From the NCBI GenBank assembly GCA_038322995.1, contig JBBQGM010000007.1:17236-81235 (forward strand): a DNA stretch of 64,000 nt. Direction: 5' to 3'. This DNA is from QHXQ01 sp038322995 (GTDB lineage: Bacteria; Acidobacteriota; Blastocatellia; Pyrinomonadales; Pyrinomonadaceae). The translations under genes were made by a program, and so were the position numbers. Position 1 is the stretch's first letter. The number at the start of each line of letters is the position of its first letter. Positions 18,596-26,044 of the stretch are shown here, piece after piece. Under the pieces are notes generated by a model. It was given only the letters and a program-made list of their open reading frames with translations, had not been told where the DNA came from and searched no databases.

Positions 18596-18630
18596 TTTTC
18601 CACAGGTTCTGTGGAAAAGCCTGTGGAAAA
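18596..18630. promoter_or_regulatory. Cluster of three DnaA-box-like 9-mers
   Basis: TTTTCCACA occurs at 18596-18604 (plus) and as its complement TGTGGAAAA at 18610-18618 and 18622-18630, within 35 bases between ftsK and the comEA-like gene. TTTTCCACA is a known DnaA-box form in some bacteria. Three copies are enough for regulation by DnaA but not evidence for a replication origin, since no dnaA, dnaN or AT-rich unwinding region is present. Confidence 0.45.
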
Positions 18631-18699
18631 CTGGCCTTTTGGCGTTACAAGTTTCTGACAAATTTAGACTTCTAGCATTTTGCACACGCACGCGGCAAA

Positions 18700-19089
18700 A
18701 TGTGGCCGACCTTTTTTCAGCAATGTTTTAGCGGCAATGCAAAGCCTGCGCAACGGCGCGCGGGCGGTTGGCTGCGTGTCGCATTCTGCCATACCCTCAT
18801 CGGCGTAAGCGTCTCATGCGTCAAGTTGCCCCGCCACGCACAAGCGCCAACAGCTGCGTTAACATCGATTGGGCAAGCCAAGCCGACGGTCGCGCCGCGC
18901 ATCGACATCAACACAGCGTCGCGCCACGAGTTTGAACAACTACCAGGCATCGGCCCGGGGATCGCGGCGCGCATCATCGAACACCGCGCCCGCTATGGCC
19001 CTTTCCGGCGCATCGAGCATCTGCTCATCGTGCGCGGCATCAGCGAACGACGCTTTGCCCAACTCCGCCCGCTCATCAAAACGGAATAA
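18700..19089 (+). CDS. ComEA-like helix-hairpin-helix DNA-binding protein
   Basis: 129-aa protein ending in a ComEA-type (HhH)2 domain, DINTASRHEFEQLPGIGPGI then AARIIEHRARYGPFRRIEHL, which in ComEA binds incoming double-stranded DNA at the membrane. The N-terminal half has a weak hydrophobic stretch (VAFCHTLIGVSVSCV) that could anchor or export it. The start at ATG 18700 has no clear ribosome-binding site. Its neighbour on the opposite strand is comEC, the uptake channel, which supports a competence role. Confidence 0.7.
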   Translation: MWPTFFQQCFSGNAKPAQRRAGGWLRVAFCHTLIGVSVSCVKLPRHAQAPTAALTSIGQAKPTVAPRIDINTASRHEFEQLPGIGPGIAARIIEHRARYGPFRRIEHLLIVRGISERRFAQLRPLIKTE

Positions 19090-19094
19090 GTCTG

Positions 19095-19463
19095 CTATCT
19101 ACCAAAGTCGTCGCTGAGACGGGTGATGTCGTCCTCGCCGAGATAGTCACCACGTTGAATTTCGATGAAGATGAGGTGATCGGGGCCGGGGTTGGCAACG
19201 CGATGGAGCGCGCCAATGCCGATGTCCACTGTTTCGCCGACGCGTACCGTGCGCTCTGCGCCGTCGAGCGTAAGGAGAGCTGTGCCCGCAACGACCATCC
19301 AATGCTCCGCGCGGCGCGCGTGCTTCTGATAGCTCAGCCGCTTGCCCGCCAGCACCTCGATGCGCTTGACCTTATAACCTGTACCTTCATCTAGCACTGT
19401 GAACGAACCCCATGGGCGTTCATCAAAGCGCGGCGCGGTCTCAGTCGGTTGCTTCTCTGCCAA
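19095..19463 (-). CDS. Cupin, mannose-6-phosphate isomerase type II domain
   Basis: 122-aa single-domain cupin beginning MAEKQPTETAPRFDERPWGS. The pattern RPWGSFTVLDEG, VKRIEVLAGKRLSYQKHARR, AEHWMVVAGTALLTLDG and GETVDIGIGALHRVANPG is the phosphomannose isomerase domain normally fused to the C-terminus of mannose-1-phosphate guanylyltransferase (ManC/AlgA). Metal-binding positions His (QKHARRAEHW) and Glu are retained. Here it stands alone, so it could be an isomerase in sugar-nucleotide synthesis or a sugar-binding cupin. It lies 101 bases upstream of comEC's end on the same strand, convergent with the comEA-like gene. Confidence 0.8.
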   Translation of the reverse strand: MAEKQPTETAPRFDERPWGSFTVLDEGTGYKVKRIEVLAGKRLSYQKHARRAEHWMVVAGTALLTLDGAERTVRVGETVDIGIGALHRVANPGPDHLIFIEIQRGDYLGEDDITRLSDDFGR

Positions 19464-19564
19464 AACTTGTGCCCTCAGTTCCTTGCCCGCAAGCTGTGTC
19501 GCTTACCCTACCTTCAGCAATATAACGGGCCGGCGCGGTTCATTCAATCATGCGCGCGCCTGAA

Positions 19565-22450
19565 TCATTCAGGCACGTAAGTCTCGACGCGCAGATCGCG
19601 GCCATCTGTGCTGACCGTGATCGTGCCGCGCCGGCCGGTGACGAGCACTTGCGCGCCCGTAGCTTGCCAACGCGCGACGACCGCCGGATCGGGATGACCG
19701 AACGGTGAGGTGCGCCCGACGGAGATGATCGCGACGGCCGGCCGCGTCGCGCTAACAAACGGTTCAGTCGAAGACGTGCGACTGCCATGATGCGCGACTT
19801 TGAGCACGTCACAGCGCAATTCATCCTGAGCGCGCAGCAGTTCCGTCTCGGCATGATGCTCTATGTCGCCAGTCAGCAAGATAGTGCGCCCCTTATAGCG
19901 CAGGCGCAGTACAAGCGAGTCGTCGTTACCTGAAGTCGCCGACGCGCTCGCGTCCAGCGGCGGCCATAGCACTTCGCCTGTGACCGCGCCAAAGTTTAAC
20001 CGCGCGCCCCGGTCGAGCAGATAGATGGGCACGCCCGCCTGCTGTAACGTCGCCGTTATTTGCGCGTACTCGGGCACGCGGGCCGGGGCGCGGGCGACGA
20101 ACGCAGCACGGACGTTGAAGTTGCGCGCCACGTCGTTCAGGCCGTCGATGTGATCCGCGTGCGCGTGCGTCGCCAGCACGTAGTCCACGTGATCGAGTCC
20201 CCGCCACCACAGATACTCCGACACGACCGCGTCACCAATGCCCCGCGCATCGCGCGTGAACTCCGCCGGCTCAACCTCGCCAGCAACGGCCGCCGCCGTG
20301 TCGTCATAACTCGCGGCCTCTTGGGCGGCCATCGGTGCGGACTGCGCCGTGCTCACGGCCGGGGCGGGCGCGGCGAGTTGCTGCCCCATAGCTGGTTTAT
20401 GCTGCTGATTGAATGTGGGTCGGCCGCCGCCGTCAATGAGCAGGGTCGTGCCGTCGGGCAAGGTTACGAGCGCGGCGTCGCCTTGGCCGACATCGAGAAA
20501 GTCTATGCGCAAACGCCCGTCGGGTCGGCCCGCGCTGAGCGGATGCGCGATGACGAGGCAGACCACCGCGGTGAATGTGAGACCGGCGAGCATGATGCCG
20601 CGCGTGCGCGCAAGCGGTCGTTTATTTATCGCTGCGCCCCGTGCGCCTGGCGCTATAGTCAACAGGGCAGCGTCTTCTATGGCTGGCGGCGCGAGTGGTC
20701 GCCAGCGCGCGAGCGCGCCGAGCAGGATGATAAGCAACACATAGTAAAGCACATAGAGGCAAGCTGCCGCGCCGTGATACGCGGGTAGGCGCAAACCGGC
20801 CAGATGCGCGCGAGCAAACGGATCGACGCTGTGCGTCATCAGCCAGTTGAGGCGCTCGCCCAACCAGATGAGCGGCAGCGCGAGTTTCACGCTTAGACAT
20901 GACAGCGAGAGCGCGGCCAGCGCGACGATCCCTAAGGCCGCCATCAATGCGCCGACGAAGATATTAAGCAGCAGCGCGGCCGTGCTGACGCGATGAAAGT
21001 AGAGAATGAGCAGCGGCAGCAGACAGAGTTGCACGCTCGCGGAGATGACGACGGCGGCGCAGGCATAGCGCAGCACGCCTTGCATGTGCCAGCGTTCGAG
21101 CCGCGCGGCGAGCGGGCTTTTGTCCAGCCGGTAACTGTAACTCGTGCGCGCCAACTCACGTCGCCAGACACGCTCGCGCCAGTAAAGCGTTTCGCCGATG
21201 ACGCGAAACCAGCGCGGGCCCACGGGCGGATGCGGTGTCGCGCGCGTCGGTCGCCACGCGCCGATTGCTTGTAATCGGGCCAGCAGCGGCCAACCGAGCG
21301 CGATGATGCCCAACACGGACACGAAAGTTAACTGGAACGAAGGATCGAACAGATCGGCGGGTCGCCAGATAAGCAGCGCGAGCGCCACGCCGCCGAGCGC
21401 GTTAAGCGATACCGCGCGCCGACCCAAGAGCGGCGCGAGCGCGCCGAGCGTGAACATCAAGGCCGCGCGCACGACCGACGCCCCCGCCCCGACGGCTACT
21501 GTATAAGTCCAGAGCAACAAGACGGTCGCGGCGAATTGCCATGTGCGCTGCTTCGTCACAAGCCGCAGCAACAGGAACGTGAGCCAACCGATAAAACTGA
21601 TGTGCAAGCCGCTGATGACGAGCACATGAAACGTGCCGCCCGCGCGAAAATGCTCGGCCGTGTCGCGGGCCAGCCCGTAACGATTACCCAACAGCGCGGC
21701 CGCCAGCACGCCCGCCGTCTCCGGTGCAAACAGTTGTACGATCCGGGCCCGCACCCATTCGCGCCAGGCGTCCAACCACACGAGCGGCAAAAGGACGCGC
21801 GCGTCGTCCAGTCGTTCAACGAGCAACGGACTCTTGAGCGCACCCGTGGCATCCACTCCACGACGCGCCAGAAATTCCAGCAGCGAACTCGCGCCCGGAT
21901 TACGAAACTCATCTTCCCGGCCAAGCGCCACTAGCACACGCACACGCGCGCCACGCCGCAACTCCAACGCCGCATACGCAGCCCGTGTCGCCGCATCGCG
22001 CGCGGGCGCGAACAATTCCACCGCGCCTGTCACCCGCGCTTCATCGGTTTTATATCTGACTTGTTCGACGCGCAGCGCGAGAAATAGTCCATCCGGCGCA
22101 ACCTCCAGCGCACGTTCAAGCACGCCCGTCACTTCTACCGGTGCGCCCGACTCGATCTGGCCCGTGTCGTAGTAGTGCCGCAGCCGATCAGCGCCGCCGG
22201 TGCGTCCCTCAACGGCAGCGAGCGCCGCGCCCGCACAGATGAAAGCGAGCAGCAACAGGCATGTCGCAAGCGTGGATGCTTGTTTATTGAAGGCCAGCAG
22301 CGTCAGCGTGGCACAGAGCGCGCCGCCCGCGAGCGACCAACGCAACGAGAGCGCGGTGGTGTGCGCCAGCAGGACACCAATGGCGAAGGCGAGGGCCACG
22401 CACGCCAACGGGTGCAGACTGAAAGACGGCCGGTGAAGAACCGCGCGCAT
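19565..22450 (-). CDS. comEC: DNA-uptake channel protein ComEC/Rec2
   Basis: Inner-membrane channel that admits single-stranded DNA during transformation. 961 aa: an N-terminal DUF4131-type membrane/OB region, the Competence domain (VLAAALLGNRYGLARDTAEH, FHVLVISGLHISFIGWLTFL) with many membrane helices, and a C-terminal metallo-beta-lactamase fold (RIDFLDVGQGDAALVTLPDG, VLATHAHADHIDGL, KVAHHGSRTSS). The ATG at 22450 follows GGAG. It once followed rlmD by about 34 bases; the transposon now separates them, which could alter its expression. Confidence 0.95.
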   Translation of the reverse strand: MRAVLHRPSFSLHPLACVALAFAIGVLLAHTTALSLRWSLAGGALCATLTLLAFNKQASTLATCLLLLAFICAGAALAAVEGRTGGADRLRHYYDTGQIESGAPVEVTGVLERALEVAPDGLFLALRVEQVRYKTDEARVTGAVELFAPARDAATRAAYAALELRRGARVRVLVALGREDEFRNPGASSLLEFLARRGVDATGALKSPLLVERLDDARVLLPLVWLDAWREWVRARIVQLFAPETAGVLAAALLGNRYGLARDTAEHFRAGGTFHVLVISGLHISFIGWLTFLLLRLVTKQRTWQFAATVLLLWTYTVAVGAGASVVRAALMFTLGALAPLLGRRAVSLNALGGVALALLIWRPADLFDPSFQLTFVSVLGIIALGWPLLARLQAIGAWRPTRATPHPPVGPRWFRVIGETLYWRERVWRRELARTSYSYRLDKSPLAARLERWHMQGVLRYACAAVVISASVQLCLLPLLILYFHRVSTAALLLNIFVGALMAALGIVALAALSLSCLSVKLALPLIWLGERLNWLMTHSVDPFARAHLAGLRLPAYHGAAACLYVLYYVLLIILLGALARWRPLAPPAIEDAALLTIAPGARGAAINKRPLARTRGIMLAGLTFTAVVCLVIAHPLSAGRPDGRLRIDFLDVGQGDAALVTLPDGTTLLIDGGGRPTFNQQHKPAMGQQLAAPAPAVSTAQSAPMAAQEAASYDDTAAAVAGEVEPAEFTRDARGIGDAVVSEYLWWRGLDHVDYVLATHAHADHIDGLNDVARNFNVRAAFVARAPARVPEYAQITATLQQAGVPIYLLDRGARLNFGAVTGEVLWPPLDASASATSGNDDSLVLRLRYKGRTILLTGDIEHHAETELLRAQDELRCDVLKVAHHGSRTSSTEPFVSATRPAVAIISVGRTSPFGHPDPAVVARWQATGAQVLVTGRRGTITVSTDGRDLRVETYVPE

Positions 22451-22497
22451 GAGGTCTCCGTGGAAGTGACGACGATGAACGACGTTAGCCCGCAGGC

Positions 22498-22502
22498 CCT
22501 GC
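22498..22502. repeat. Target-site duplication CCTGC, left copy
   Basis: CCTGC directly abuts the transposon's left end and is repeated exactly at 45051-45055 next to its right end. Five bases is the duplication length made by Tn7-family transposition. Confidence 0.9.
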
Positions 22503-22625
22503 TACTAAAAACCAAAGTCCTTGAAAATATACACCTCTAAATCTCCCATTTCACACCAAAGTCATCTAAAATAACAACCAAAGTCGGTGGAAATGTTTCG
22601 GTAATAGACTAAAGGCGTTGGAAAT
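22503..22625. repeat. Transposon left end with repeated TnsB-type sites
   Basis: Copies of ACCAAAGTCnnnnnAAAT occur at 22511-22528, 22555-22572 and 22577-22594, with a weaker copy at 22607-22625. The same motif, inverted, repeats at the right end. Such arrays of about 20-bp sites are the TnsB binding sites of Tn7-like ends. Confidence 0.85.
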
Positions 22626-22646
22626 GATTTTTAGAGGTTAAAGTTC

Positions 22647-22751
22647 ATGCCCGTCAGGAAAATTCCAAGGAGTTATCGAAATGTGACAGGTCTCACGGCA
22701 ACCGATAAGTCTGATGAAATGGCTGCTTATACAAGTGCCATAAACTCCTGA
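22647..22751 (+). pseudogene. tnsA: Decayed 5' fragment of a second tnsA
   Basis: Encodes MPVRKIPRSYRNVTGLTATD and then KSDEMAAYTSAINS before a stop, nearly identical to the start of the intact TnsA at 30368. A small internal deletion removes the region around catalytic Glu33, and homology ends near 22758. The distance from the transposon end (144 bases) is what one expects for the original tnsA position, so the intact copy was probably displaced inward when the left cargo block was gained. Confidence 0.85.
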
Positions 22752-23077
22752 CCGGCACTTGGAATTGAGCCTACATTCTGGACTGATTAAACCTTATGCT
22801 CAAAACTCCCGTCGCATCTTAGCCCCCGATTCTGCGACCCCTCGCTTCGTGTAAGAAGGGAATTTTCTCCCATTTAGATTGCGGGAATGTGCCCGGTCAG
22901 GGTGCATCTCTTGCCGACATCACGCCCCCAAGGGAGAGTTTTTAACATCTACTGCCGCTTGAGCGAAGGAAAACGCCAGAGAACACGTGTTGATCATCAG
23001 GATTGACTATGGTATAGACCCTTGCCTCAAATCGGGAACAATTGTTTTCACCCCAAGCCTGAAAGGCGATTTCTAAT
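22752..23077. other. Non-coding stretch after tnsA remnant
   Basis: Holds the last few bases of tnsA homology (to about 22758) and then sequence without a supported gene. TTGACT at 23003-23008 may be part of a promoter for the following cargo genes, but no good -10 box accompanies it. Confidence 0.4.
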
Positions 23078-24214
23078 ATGACTGCCCCCACCTCAGAAGT
23101 ATTCGGTCGCACCGTTTCAACTCACCCTTACGAGAGCGCTCTAGCCGACTGGCAGCGTTCGGGAGATATGGCGAAGATGGCGATGGCGTGTAACATTCGC
23201 CACGACCACCGCATTAGCCTAAAACGTGAAGAGCAATTCGACCATTTCTGCCACCAACCCCGAACCGCAGGCGATTTGGAAAAGGCCATCCATTACTACT
23301 TCGAGAAAAAGATTCGCACCAGACACTATCCTCACTTTGTTTATCATGAAATCAACGCTGGCAACCTCATCTGCGGACACGCCAAGCTCTCACAGAAGTT
23401 AGCCGAAAACTCGTGGCATAGCCTCTCACCTCTGCTCAACAAAGAGCTACGGCTGTTGCGTATCATTGATCTCAACAACCTGCGGATTTCATACCGCTCG
23501 CTGCTCAACGCCCGCCGCCGCAAGCGGAAGTGGGCAGATAGCTTCGAATTTTATTACAGCATCCCTCGTGACTTGATAAAGGATAAGAACAAGGAACAGC
23601 AGTGGGTTGACGAGTGGCTCGACGAGATGCTTAATCCGGGCGACGCAGACCGGCGGGATCGCTTCGTTGCAGCCGTTCTCGATTTGTTGAACTGTGTACG
23701 ACGCGCGACAGCTTTCCAGCCAACTTGGGCCACCACGCTAGAAGCCTTCGAACCGCAAGCACGATCACCCGTCGGCGAGCCGAACCCTGACCGATGGGTA
23801 CAAATCATGGGGATGGGGAAGAATCCCCATGGCCATTGGTTCATTGCTCTAACCTACACGGTGGGCGAAGCAGGCACCGTCGCCCGACCAACCCAACTTG
23901 ATGGCGGGTGGTACGAGTATCATTTCCCCTCGCCCAGAGAGACGCCGCTCGAATCGGGCGGTCACGCGATGGACTTGCGCCTCTCCCCAACCGCTGCGGA
24001 ATTACTACCTGAGTACATCCACAAGCAGATTGAGCACCCCGTCCAGCACTGGCACGACGCCGGAAATCTGCTCGGTCGTACCTCTGATTGGCGCCCCCCC
24101 GACCTGATCAGCATTCGTCGCGCTCACCAAGCGCTGCTAACTTCTACTTACAAGACAGAGGTTTACACTGGCTGTCCGAACCGCGATGTGTGTAGAATCT
24201 GCGGGGACGATTGA
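23078..24214 (+). CDS. Transposon cargo protein of unknown function, 378 aa
   Basis: I do not recognise this family. The protein begins MTAPTSEVFGRTVSTHPYES and is mostly soluble, with a basic stretch (LLNARRRKRKWADSFEFYYS) near residue 150 and a Cys cluster at the very C-terminus (GCPNRDVCRICGDD) that could bind a metal. Codon use and GC content are intermediate between the transposon core and the host, suggesting a separate origin. It ends 12 bases before the next gene, and the two form an operon. The context (Tn7-like cargo beside a two-component pair) makes a defence or stress role possible but unproven. Confidence 0.65.
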   Translation: MTAPTSEVFGRTVSTHPYESALADWQRSGDMAKMAMACNIRHDHRISLKREEQFDHFCHQPRTAGDLEKAIHYYFEKKIRTRHYPHFVYHEINAGNLICGHAKLSQKLAENSWHSLSPLLNKELRLLRIIDLNNLRISYRSLLNARRRKRKWADSFEFYYSIPRDLIKDKNKEQQWVDEWLDEMLNPGDADRRDRFVAAVLDLLNCVRRATAFQPTWATTLEAFEPQARSPVGEPNPDRWVQIMGMGKNPHGHWFIALTYTVGEAGTVARPTQLDGGWYEYHFPSPRETPLESGGHAMDLRLSPTAAELLPEYIHKQIEHPVQHWHDAGNLLGRTSDWRPPDLISIRRAHQALLTSTYKTEVYTGCPNRDVCRICGDD

Positions 24215-24226
24215 ACATTGGCAGTG

Positions 24227-25549
24227 ATGAACGAAGACATCGAAGCCCCAGCCGTGCGCGAGATGCGCCGGATGCTCCGACTCTGGCTGGCGCGCAAAGG
24301 ATGGGAGATGGAGCGGCTCGTGGGTTGGCTTCGAAGGGAGGGTCTGCCCGCATCGGACGTTGAGCAGGAGCCTTACGCGTGGCTCCTCGACGGGCTTCCA
24401 CTGGCCGATGAAAGGTATCGCGCGGAGAACGAACTCGCCGCACGTGTGGCCCGCCTGCTGGAGATGCAGCCCGACGCGCAACCTCCCGGTGAACAACGCG
24501 ACGAGTTGCTATACAACCTGCTCATGCTCTGCGCCGGACTGAACTGCCCGACTCAGTTGGCCGATCCGCTCTACGCTATGTTTCGGCGTGGTAAACTGGC
24601 AGGCAGTTGGCAAGGTACAGTTCTCCGCCAAGTGCTTGAATCTGCGCTCATCACCAACCAGCGTGATGACCGTTTGCAAACGGTCTGGCACGAGATGCTC
24701 ACACGGAGTAGGCATGAGTTCCTGACCGGCGATGAGTACGCTGGGTTCGAGGGCATCCGTCTCATGCCGGCCTCAGAAGCCGCCCGCGGCAGACCAGCAC
24801 TCGACGCTATCGGCGCGGCACTCGCGGCGATGGCTGTGCATCTAGAACGGAAGCGCACACGCCGCGTGGAATTTCACAGCCTCCTCAACCGTGTTCTGCA
24901 CACATATCCTGGAAGGCCCACATGGAACAGCGATTTGGTATATCAGGCGGACAATCATTATTGGCCGGGCTGGGCCGTCGAATGTCTCCCGAAGCTTTTC
25001 ATTCCGCAGGCGACTTTAGACCCGGATGAGCCAGATGTGCGTGCGCTCATCTGGCACTATATCCCCGCTTGCCTTCCGACATCGTGCAAATATGAGGTCA
25101 GAGAAAAATTATGCAACGGCCATGTACTGGAAGTTTCATTGTCCCGGCAAGCTTATGCTTTTGTCCAATCTATTGCTCCATTGCTTGAGCGCAATCGGCT
25201 TTCGATGACTTACGCAAGTGAAAGAGCAATGAGAGGCTTGGTCGTGGATGCGCTGGCGCAGCTTGAGGTTCAAGCATCATACCGAAATGACCATGAGGCT
25301 GCATTAGCCTTGCTGGAGACACGCAAGCAGATGCTTGAAAGCGTAGGAATCATTCCTGACATTGACACTATCAGTAAGTCGTTACAAATATTCGCTAAAG
25401 ACCGTCAAAAGGAGAAAAATCGTGAGGCCGAGTTTCTCAAGCTTGTTGCCCCTGTCGTTGAAATGTATCCGGAATTAAATCTCAAGAGCCGAGCTAGTGA
25501 AATGAACTTACCCAATTGGGCTGTCAAGTGCTTAAAAAAGGTTGCTTAA
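24227..25549 (+). CDS. Transposon cargo protein of unknown function, 440 aa
   Basis: Unrecognised soluble protein, largely alpha-helical by composition, starting MNEDIEAPAVREMRRMLRLW. GTG 24224 and TTG 24218 are alternative starts only a few bases upstream. It has an acidic N-terminal half, a Trp/Tyr-rich segment (YQADNHYWPGWAVECLPKLF) near residue 245 and a charged C-terminal helix region (FAKDRQKEKNREAEFLKLVA). It follows the 378-aa gene almost directly, so they are probably co-translated partners. It is convergent with the receiver gene at 25585. Confidence 0.65.
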   Translation: MNEDIEAPAVREMRRMLRLWLARKGWEMERLVGWLRREGLPASDVEQEPYAWLLDGLPLADERYRAENELAARVARLLEMQPDAQPPGEQRDELLYNLLMLCAGLNCPTQLADPLYAMFRRGKLAGSWQGTVLRQVLESALITNQRDDRLQTVWHEMLTRSRHEFLTGDEYAGFEGIRLMPASEAARGRPALDAIGAALAAMAVHLERKRTRRVEFHSLLNRVLHTYPGRPTWNSDLVYQADNHYWPGWAVECLPKLFIPQATLDPDEPDVRALIWHYIPACLPTSCKYEVREKLCNGHVLEVSLSRQAYAFVQSIAPLLERNRLSMTYASERAMRGLVVDALAQLEVQASYRNDHEAALALLETRKQMLESVGIIPDIDTISKSLQIFAKDRQKEKNREAEFLKLVAPVVEMYPELNLKSRASEMNLPNWAVKCLKKVA

Positions 25550-25584
25550 CTTTTGTCCAATTCGCTCTGCACGTTGGGATCTCA

Positions 25585-26034
25585 TCAACTCACCTTTCTT
25601 CTGACCAAAGAACGTATCGTTTGTACCAGAGGGCCGTATTCAGAGTCCTTAGGCTGATAATATACTGTAGGGCGCTCAGCCATCCCTTCAAGATCGGCAG
25701 CTTCTAAAATGGTGTAGAGCACTACGGGAATGTCTCTAGTCCTTGGGTCTCCAGCCAGCTGCTTCTCATTCCGCAGCCCAGCGCGGTGAAAGCCGTCCAT
25801 CTTAATTTCAGGAGGTGGCTCAATCGTATCCGGTGTAGGATCGGCCCATCGCAGCATCACGTCCATAATGATAACATCTGGTGGGTTATGGGCTATCTCT
25901 TCGAACCGCTCGCGGAACTCCCTCTCTGTGCTTATGCGATTGATTAGGGCTGAAGCCAAATCGGATTCGTCCCGAAAAGTTTCTATTAGCAGTTCAGCCT
26001 GCAAATGATCGTCTTCAACAATCAGAATATACAT
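25585..26034 (-). CDS. Stand-alone response regulator receiver
   Basis: 149-aa single receiver domain: acidic pocket in YILIVEDD at the N-terminus, phospho-acceptor Asp58 in DVIIMDVMLRW, Thr switch in VVLYTILE and the conserved Lys in YYQPKDSEYG. There is an unusual loop (RWADPTPDTIEPPPEIKMDG) after the Asp. There is no output domain, so it probably passes phosphate or binds another protein. It lies 10 bases downstream of the kinase gene at 26045, its obvious partner. Confidence 0.88.
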   Translation of the reverse strand: MYILIVEDDHLQAELLIETFRDESDLASALINRISTEREFRERFEEIAHNPPDVIIMDVMLRWADPTPDTIEPPPEIKMDGFHRAGLRNEKQLAGDPRTRDIPVVLYTILEAADLEGMAERPTVYYQPKDSEYGPLVQTIRSLVRRKVS

Positions 26035-26044
26035 ATCAATGCCT

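Noticed and set aside
18483..18699. Replication origin
   Set aside because: Three DnaA-box-like sites only; no dnaA/dnaN/gidA context and no AT-rich unwinding element.
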